NCBI GenBank assembly: GCA_902783925.1
Contig: CACZSV010000113.1
Location: 1-28,186, forward strand
Direction: 5' to 3'
Source: an uncultured Coriobacteriaceae bacterium
Lineage (GTDB): Bacteria > Actinomycetota > Coriobacteriia > Coriobacteriales > QAMH01
Length of the DNA: 28,186 bases
A program made the translations under genes and the position numbers. Below the pieces are notes generated by a model, which saw only the letters and a program-made list of their open reading frames with translations, was not told the origin of the DNA and did no database searches. Positions 24,245-28,186 of the stretch are shown in pieces; the stretch's first letter is position 1, and each line of letters opens with the position of its first letter.

Positions 24245-25312
24245 CTATGGGCGAACGATTTTCCCGCGCACGCTCGAGATGCGGACAACCGCTCCCGTGT
24301 GTGGCGCTTCGATCATTTGGCCACCGCCAATGTAGAGACCGCAATGACCGGCACTGCAGGCAACGACATCTCCCGGCTGAGGATCGCTCACCTCCGGCAG
24401 AGCCCAGAAGTCCTGAGAGACATACGCATGGCCAAAGCTTCCGGTCAGAGCATAGCTCACAAGACCAGAGCAATCGAATGAGTTGGGGCCGCCCGAGCCA
24501 TACACATATGGCAGACCAAGGGCAGACTGCGCGCGGCTCACCGCATCGGACCCACCGAGATTGCTGCCGCCCCCAGAGCTGCTGCCGCCCCCGGAGCTGC
24601 TGCCCGAGCCGCCACCATCGCCATCGTCGGATTGCGCTGAAACGCTTGGGAAATACGCTGCCGACGCAGCCGCTGCAGCCGCTGCACGCTGTTCTTCTTC
24701 CTGAGCAAGAATGGTTTGGTATTCCTCGCTCAGGGAATTGTATAGAGACTGGTATTCGGTGGTCTTCGACTCGATCTGACTTTTGTAAGAAGCGGCAAGT
24801 TGGAGCTGCTCTTGAGCCTCCGCCTGCTTTTCATCGAGCTCTTTCTTCGCTTCATCGAGCTCGGCTTTTGCAGCCTTGCTGTTTGCAACGAGGTTTGCAT
24901 CGTCCTCGTTGAGGGCATTAAGCGTATCCCACACCGTTGCAAAATCATCGAACGATGCAGAACCCATGAGAACATCGAGATAGCTCGTTGAGCCGCTACG
25001 ATACATGGAGACCGCACGCGTTTCGATATGAGACTGAAGAGAGTCAATCTTAGCTTGCGCCTCGTTGATCTTGCTCTGGCATTCCTCAACTTCTGCAACG
25101 GCGAGGTCATGATTGCGGTTTGCAAGATTGTAGTCGTCGACGGCGAGGCTGAGCTCCTCATTGAGCGCATCGAGCTGGGCACCGACGCTTTGAACTTCCG
25201 CCTGCTTTTCTTGCGAAGTCACGCCAAACGCGGCGACGGGAGTGAGTGCAAGTGCGAGTCCAGCAGCCAACGCGGCAGAGGCGGCCGAACGGGCCTTATT
25301 GTTGAACTTCAT
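24245..25312 (-). CDS. secreted NlpC/P60 endopeptidase, Sec-type signal
   Basis: 355 aa. A paralogue of the preceding-listed hydrolase. The signal peptide MKFNNKARSAASAALAAGLA ends near TPVAAFG and has no twin arginine. The coiled coil (about 30-200) contains YRSGSTSYLDVLMGSASFDDF. The linker is a Ser/Gly repeat (SSSGGGSSSGGGS, 3-base-periodic GC-rich DNA at about 24560-24615). The NlpC/P60 domain has C281 (FDCSGLV), H323 (SAGHCGL) and E335 (MIEAP). The ATG at 25312 follows AAAGGAAATC. It has its own promoter and terminator, so it is monocistronic. A role in daughter-cell separation or wall growth is inferred from CwlO/PcsB/RipA. Confidence 0.9.
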   Translation of the reverse strand: MKFNNKARSAASAALAAGLALALTPVAAFGVTSQEKQAEVQSVGAQLDALNEELSLAVDDYNLANRNHDLAVAEVEECQSKINEAQAKIDSLQSHIETRAVSMYRSGSTSYLDVLMGSASFDDFATVWDTLNALNEDDANLVANSKAAKAELDEAKKELDEKQAEAQEQLQLAASYKSQIESKTTEYQSLYNSLSEEYQTILAQEEEQRAAAAAAASAAYFPSVSAQSDDGDGGGSGSSSGGGSSSGGGSNLGGSDAVSRAQSALGLPYVYGSGGPNSFDCSGLVSYALTGSFGHAYVSQDFWALPEVSDPQPGDVVACSAGHCGLYIGGGQMIEAPHTGAVVRISSVRGKIVRP

Positions 25313-25383
25313 ATGATTTCCTTTTCATAATCAACCGCCATGCGGGCGCGTTGTCTTTCGTCTCTTTAACAAAAGTGGGAAAT

Positions 25384-25392
25384 ATACTAGCA
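25384..25392 (-). promoter_or_regulatory. extended -10 of the Sec-type NlpC/P60 gene
   Basis: TGCTAGTAT on the minus strand, about 72 bases before the ATG, identical over nine bases to the box of the paralogue at 24080-24088. No convincing -35. Confidence 0.5.
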
Positions 25393-25411
25393 CCGAGTGA
25401 GAGGGGAACAG

Positions 25412-25430
25412 AAACGCTCCACAGGAGCGC
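25412..25430 (-). terminator. short hairpin after the PG-binding gene
   Basis: CGCTCC/GGAGCG around TGT, followed by TTTCTGTT on the minus strand, about 37 bases after the stop at 25467. A weak terminator candidate. Confidence 0.45.
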
Positions 25431-25466
25431 CACATTTGATACACAACACCTGCTCAACGATTGTCA

Positions 25467-26369
25467 CTAGGAAAACACAACGCAGAAAGCATCGAGCAAA
25501 ACGACTGCGACATGCTGCTCCCAGCGTTCTCCGACGACCTCATCCCCGGCTTCGGTTGTTCCATGCCTAGGCACTGTGATTATCACGCGTTTCGGAGTCG
25601 TCTGCGCAGACTCGAGCGCTATCTGGATACGCTTGGAAAACGAGAAGTCCGTGGAAAGCTCGATGATGGGGATGCCACCAGACGGGTCGACATCCTCAGA
25701 GCTAATGCCAACCATGAGCATAGTCGAAGGCGGAAATGCCTCGAGTGCATCCGCGCTCATCACATGGGCGATATCCGATGTTGCATGGGCGAGATTCGCA
25801 ACACGCGAGGCGACGCCCCTGCCAATCTCGTCGAGACCATAGAAGCAAGCCTCCATTTTCTCGAGCGCTTCCGCAGCACGGGCAAATCCCATATGCGCGC
25901 TTTCTGCAGATGTCGGTGATTTACCTTCCCAGGCGTGACGAAGTCGTTCGATTGCGTCATACGTTGTGTTACCCGCAATACCGTCATCTACCAGCCCCAC
26001 GCTCGCCTGAAAATCACGCAGAGCATGCTCTGTGTGGGCGCCGAAAATCCCATCGGAATCTCCCACGGCAAACCCGAGAACTTCGAGAATAGACTGTAGC
26101 GAGCGAACATCGCACCCGTGAAAGAACGGCATGCGTAAATACAGCATGCGGTCGCCGAGGGAAAAACTCGCATCTACGAGTGCCGCCCAGGTACGGTCGT
26201 CGACCGTATCACCTTCAGGCAGCTTTTCTGCTTCGCGGAATTTGCGTACGGCATCTTGCGTGCGCTCGAGATACATTCCGTCGACTTCGAGTTCATAGCC
26301 TACGGCGCGCAGACGACGCTGGACATCTTCAACGGCAGCGCCGCGACTATTTCTTCCAATAGCTCTCAT
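25467..26369 (-). CDS. protein with two peptidoglycan-binding domains, no signal peptide
   Basis: 300 aa. Two PG_binding_1 repeats: residues about 5-68 (GAAVEDVQRRLRAVGYELEVDG ... DRTWAALVDA) and about 85-145 (SLQSILEVLGFAVGDSDGIFG ... TTYDAIERL). The remaining 150 residues are not recognised. In CwlM-type proteins this place is an Amidase_3 domain, but the zinc-binding signature is not visible here. There is no signal peptide or membrane segment, so the protein appears cytoplasmic. The start lies ten bases after the prenyl synthase stop, so the two are probably co-transcribed. By comparison with mycobacterial CwlM, a regulator of precursor synthesis is possible, but this is a guess. Confidence 0.75.
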   Translation of the reverse strand: MRAIGRNSRGAAVEDVQRRLRAVGYELEVDGMYLERTQDAVRKFREAEKLPEGDTVDDRTWAALVDASFSLGDRMLYLRMPFFHGCDVRSLQSILEVLGFAVGDSDGIFGAHTEHALRDFQASVGLVDDGIAGNTTYDAIERLRHAWEGKSPTSAESAHMGFARAAEALEKMEACFYGLDEIGRGVASRVANLAHATSDIAHVMSADALEAFPPSTMLMVGISSEDVDPSGGIPIIELSTDFSFSKRIQIALESAQTTPKRVIITVPRHGTTEAGDEVVGERWEQHVAVVLLDAFCVVFS

Positions 26370-26379
26370 GATGGCCCAC

Positions 26380-27411
26380 TTAGTTCAGCCTGTTCACGAA
26401 AAAGTCGCCCATGGAAAGAAGCAAGTCGCGAGACGTGCTTGCAGGCAATATCTCTTCAATGTCTTTATTGTGCTCGTGCGCGAGCTTAATAGCGTAGTCA
26501 CGGACATAATCCACAGATCCTGCATCTTTCATTATCTGGACAGCGCGTTCGAGACGCGCGGGATCGGTCTCTCTGGAAGAAAGTATATCGATGAGCTCGT
26601 CTTTCTCTGCCTGTGCAGCAACCTCGAGCGTGTGAACGACGACCATTGTGCGCTTGCCCTCGGTGATGTCACCGCGAAAATCCTTTTTCGTGGATTCCTC
26701 GCTGCCAATGAGATTGAGGAGGTCGTCTTGAATCTGAAAGGCAAGCCCAGTGGACATGCCGTATGCACGCAGCACCTCGATTTGATCTTCGCTCCCGCCA
26801 CCGATGATGGCACCCACTGCCAGGGGAACGCCGCCAGAGTAATATGCGGTTTTGTGAGCAGCCATCGTCAGATAATCGTCAACGCTTATATCGAAGCGGG
26901 CGTCTCTGGCCCAACCAACATCAAGGGCCTGGCCCTCAATAGTGCGCGTAGTCATATCGACGAGCTCCTTGAGCACGCGCAGCTTTACAGAATCCGGAAG
27001 CGTTTCGTCAACGAGCACGGTGCCAGTGACCAGCGAAAGCGCGAGGTCCCCGGCGTTAATCGCGAGACCCTCGCCAGTTCGCAGATGAAGACAGGGCTCG
27101 CCTCGACGTAGTTTGGAATCATCCGCGATATCGTCATGGATGAGGGCGGCCGTGTGAAAATGCTCGATTGCAGCGCTGGCGGCTCGTGCCGTGCGGACGT
27201 CTCCGCCGACCGCCCTACACGCAAGCATGCAGATGAGCGGGCGATGCCGTTTGCCCGCATTGTTCGAGAAGTCAGACAGGGGCCCGTACAGGTACTTCCA
27301 CATATCCGGATGCGTACCTTCTGAAAAGAATGTGGAGATATAGCTATCTATATCTGCCGTATTCTCACTTAGATAATTTTCGAAAATGTGGTTAGCCATG
27401 CCCGTAATCAT
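26380..27411 (-). CDS. trans-polyprenyl diphosphate synthase
   Basis: 343 aa. It condenses isopentenyl diphosphate onto allylic diphosphates. The first Asp-rich motif is HDDIADD (D93, D94, D97), followed by LRRGEPCLH. The second is FQIQDDLLNLIG, with Asn in place of the usual third Asp, then KKDFRGDITEGKRT. Small residues (Ala) four and five before the first motif argue against a farnesyl-length product and for C20 or longer. The start is uncertain: ATG 27411 or 27399 (MANHIFENYL), both with weak ribosome binding sites. Products may feed quinones or undecaprenyl carriers. It is co-transcribed with the PG-binding gene. Confidence 0.92.
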   Translation of the reverse strand: MITGMANHIFENYLSENTADIDSYISTFFSEGTHPDMWKYLYGPLSDFSNNAGKRHRPLICMLACRAVGGDVRTARAASAAIEHFHTAALIHDDIADDSKLRRGEPCLHLRTGEGLAINAGDLALSLVTGTVLVDETLPDSVKLRVLKELVDMTTRTIEGQALDVGWARDARFDISVDDYLTMAAHKTAYYSGGVPLAVGAIIGGGSEDQIEVLRAYGMSTGLAFQIQDDLLNLIGSEESTKKDFRGDITEGKRTMVVVHTLEVAAQAEKDELIDILSSRETDPARLERAVQIMKDAGSVDYVRDYAIKLAHEHNKDIEEILPASTSRDLLLSMGDFFVNRLN

Positions 27412-27445
27412 ACTCTAGTTGCCCAGTAAATGGGACGTCGTATAA

Positions 27446-27472
27446 AGAGAGACGCAATAAATGCGTCTCTCT
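27446..27472 (-). terminator. hairpin terminator after the 127-aa gene
   Basis: AGAGAGACGC (27446-27455) pairs perfectly with GCGTCTCTCT (27463-27472). Minus-strand bases after the stem are TTTATA. It lies between the 127-aa gene and the prenyl synthase. Confidence 0.65.
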
Positions 27473-27496
27473 AGAAGATCTGATTTGAAGACGATA

Positions 27497-27880
27497 CTAG
27501 GAATCGATGTTCTTGCGATAGCGCATGAAGCTTTCAGTTCGGGCCTTTTCTACATCCATGCCATAGTTCTTGTCGTGCGCGTCCTCTTCTTTTGCACGGG
27601 CGTCGTACTTCCTCTTGCCGTTCACGATGACACGCTCGACAATCGGATCCGCGCCTTCTGCTTCAGGCGGTGCAAAGACCAGATTAACGGGGATGCGAAT
27701 AGCGCCCTGCGCCATGAGGTACCCCTCTTCGTCTTCGGTGACCATCCACTCGATGTGGCCAGGCCGGTCGATGACGAGCGGTTTTTCCTTCATATGCTCC
27801 TCGAGATCGAGAGAAGCCAGAGCGGCAACACGATACTCTGGAAGCCTGTGGGCGGTTGGGGAATTGCCAAACAATGCCAT
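27497..27880 (-). CDS. uncharacterised 127-aa protein
   Basis: Not recognised. It is likely real: AAGGAGG lies six bases before the ATG, it has its own terminator, and composition is normal. The protein is soluble and charged, with no signal peptide or membrane helix. It begins MALFGNSPTAHRLPEYRVAA; a central part (VIDRPGHIEWMVTEDEEGYL then GAIRIPVNLVFAPPEAEG) looks like a beta-rich fold, and the C-terminus is basic and helical (KRKYDARAKEEDAHDKNYG). There are no Cys residues or catalytic signature. It is flanked by tRNA-Leu upstream and the prenyl synthase downstream. Confidence 0.75.
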   Translation of the reverse strand: MALFGNSPTAHRLPEYRVAALASLDLEEHMKEKPLVIDRPGHIEWMVTEDEEGYLMAQGAIRIPVNLVFAPPEAEGADPIVERVIVNGKRKYDARAKEEDAHDKNYGMDVEKARTESFMRYRKNIDS

Positions 27881-27930
27881 AACGTCCTCCTTGTTTAAGA
27901 CGTGACCTATCCTCTGTTGAGATATTGTAT

Positions 27931-27956
27931 ATCTTCGTGCTCGCGAGCGCGAAGAT
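27931..27956. promoter_or_regulatory. 26-bp near-perfect palindrome before the 127-aa gene
   Basis: ATCTTCG...CGAAGAT arms with GCTCGCGAGC at the centre; only one base pair deviates (a T:G). It lies about 50-75 bases upstream of the gene, next to a TATACAAT that could be a -10 box on the minus strand. Operator or transcript hairpin. The rest of 27881-28102 holds nothing else recognisable. Confidence 0.4.
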
Positions 27957-28102
27957 TATTCTTCGCCTGTTGAATATTGTTGGCTTGAATTGAGCGAAGT
28001 CCAAAACGTAACGATGAAGAAGCAGACATAGCGTGTTGCACTCATATTTCCGCTTTCGAATGAGCTGGCCACCCATTCACTCGTTGAATACCCAAAAGTC
28101 TG

Positions 28103-28186
28103 TGGTAGGGGTGCAGGGGCTCGAACCCTGACGCCTTGCGGCGGCGGATTTTAAGTCCGCTGCGTCTGCCAATTCCGCCACACCCC
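28103..28186 (-). tRNA. tRNA-Leu (anticodon TAA), missing its first base
   Basis: Type II tRNA with long variable arm. The anticodon loop CTTAAAA gives TAA. The 3' acceptor CACCCCT, discriminator A and CCA are present; the 5' strand GGGGTG reaches the window edge, so the first base (expected A) lies at 28187. Confidence 0.93.

Noticed and set aside
24560..24620. Short tandem GC-rich repeat
   Set aside because: It encodes the Ser/Gly linker of the NlpC/P60 protein in frame, so it is coding low complexity rather than an independent repeat element.

Overview
The window is core chromosome from a moderately GC-rich bacterium with actinobacterial-style genes. The best guess is Coriobacteriia (Eggerthella/Cryptobacterium side). 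That placement rests on gene order and protein style only and was not confirmed by a search. Almost every gene is on the minus strand; the one clear exception is an MFS transporter at 5107-6447. No phage, insertion sequence, CRISPR array or rRNA was seen.

Layout from right to left, in the direction of transcription. (1) 28186-25467: the end of a tRNA-Leu, an unrecognised 127-aa protein, a trans-polyprenyl diphosphate synthase and a protein with two peptidoglycan-binding domains. (2) 25312-22376: two tandem CwlO/PcsB-like secreted NlpC/P60 endopeptidases (one with a Sec-type signal, one with a Tat-type signal), tRNA-Pro and tatA. (3) 22285-12394: greA-lysS, then clpC, a short diadenylate cyclase, ispD, ispF, cysS, rlmB and a YacP/Rae1-type NYN protein. 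This is the order found in Bacillus around clpC-disA-ispDF-cysS-rlmB-yacP, with radA missing and the DisA-type protein lacking its DNA-binding part. (4) 12360-6536: tRNA-Thr(UGU)-tRNA-Tyr-tRNA-Thr(GGU)-tRNA-Met-tuf-rpmG-tRNA-Trp-secE-nusG-rplK-rplA-rplJ-rplL. This is the ancient tRNA-tufB arrangement joined to the L11-L10 ribosomal protein operon. An L10 leader RNA precedes rplJ, and a consensus-like promoter sits inside the tRNA cluster. (5) 6447-3298: a class II PPK2 (polyphosphate:AMP phosphotransferase) and the divergent MFS gene, placed between rplL and rpoB, which are normally adjacent. (6) 2910-1: rpoB, incomplete at its 3' end, with its own promoter.

Most genes serve transcription, translation and proteostasis: rpoB, nusG, greA, tuf, L1/L7-12/L10/L11/L33, tRNAs, CysRS, LysRS, RlmB, YacP and ClpC. 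A smaller group serves the envelope and isoprenoids: ispD, ispF, prenyl synthase, NlpC/P60 proteins, PG-binding protein, secE and tatA. The features most worth a second look are two 150-165 bp intergenic elements with terminal inverted repeats (3104-3255 and 15224-15387), the DNA-binding-less DisA homologue, the Sec/Tat pair of paralogous hydrolases, and the split rplL/rpoB linkage.
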